Shown here one piece after another: positions 63,999 to 64,000 of a stretch of DNA of 64,000 nucleotides; the stretch's first letter is position 1, and the number at the start of each line of letters is the position of its first letter. The DNA comes from Stenotrophomonas indicatrix (GTDB lineage Bacteria; Pseudomonadota; Gammaproteobacteria; Xanthomonadales; Xanthomonadaceae). The notes beneath the pieces are model-generated. The model was not told the origin of the DNA and ran no database searches. It saw nothing but the letters and a program-made list of their open reading frames with translations. The translations under genes were made by a program, and so were the position numbers. The stretch lies in assembly GCF_002750975.1 (NCBI RefSeq), contig NZ_PEJS01000001.1, positions 4,066,973-4,130,972 on the forward strand, in the 5' to 3' direction.

Positions 63999-64000
63999 AG

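Overview
The window is about 64 kb of GC-rich gammaproteobacterial chromosome, most probably Stenotrophomonas (S. maltophilia complex, Lysobacteraceae/Xanthomonadaceae). Three things point there: the protein repertoire (DcaP-like porin, coniferyl aldehyde dehydrogenase, DUF885 peptidase, SLC5-type hybrid kinase); about 40 short palindromes headed by GTAG, which match the SMAG/REP family described from S. maltophilia; and housekeeping genes of xanthomonad type. It looks like ordinary chromosome. I found no phage, insertion sequence, CRISPR array or tRNA gene.

Layout. 0-6 kb: a small tyrosine phosphatase, uvrD, a flavoprotein, cardiolipin synthase and the rpmB-rpmG pair (L28, L33). 6-16 kb: a DnaQ-like exonuclease, a glycosyltransferase, a divergent LysR/RidA pair sharing a clear LysR-type operator, and a czcI-like/czcCBA heavy-metal efflux operon. 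16-24.4 kb: a secreted DUF885 peptidase, a three-gene set probably making a lipid-linked uronic-acid donor, an orphan SUFU-domain protein, then parB-parA-rsmG and a phosphopantetheinyl transferase. 24.4-30 kb: a GlsB-type membrane protein, xthA, an aldehyde dehydrogenase, and a lower-GC accessory cassette of four secreted proteins I do not recognise.

30-41.5 kb reads as an acetate/carboxylate locus: an MHS-type transporter and a DcaP-like porin diverge from acs. acs is followed by a LuxR-type response regulator (CrbR/ErdR type), and 2 kb further on lies its likely partner, a hybrid kinase with a sodium:solute symporter-like sensor (CrbS/MxtR type). Between them sit an orphan gene and mntP, which has a yybP-ykoY manganese riboswitch upstream. 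41.7-64 kb: an S46 dipeptidyl-peptidase, tamA-tamB, glyQ-glyS, a solitary GspE/PilB-like ATPase overlapping a glutamine amidotransferase, a BPSS1780-type membrane protein, tatABC, a SYLF-domain protein, hemH with an alpha/beta hydrolase, a PAS-containing chemotaxis receptor, and a 5S rRNA that ends an rRNA operon entering from the right on the minus strand.

The least explained material is the secreted-protein cassette at 27.5-29.75 kb with its tandem four-cysteine paralogues, the orphan genes at 20.4 and 36.4 kb, two small reading frames at 61.2 and 63.6 kb, and the SMAG elements. SMAG heads supply the stop codons of real genes, and one SMAG has grown into a 21-bp tandem repeat.
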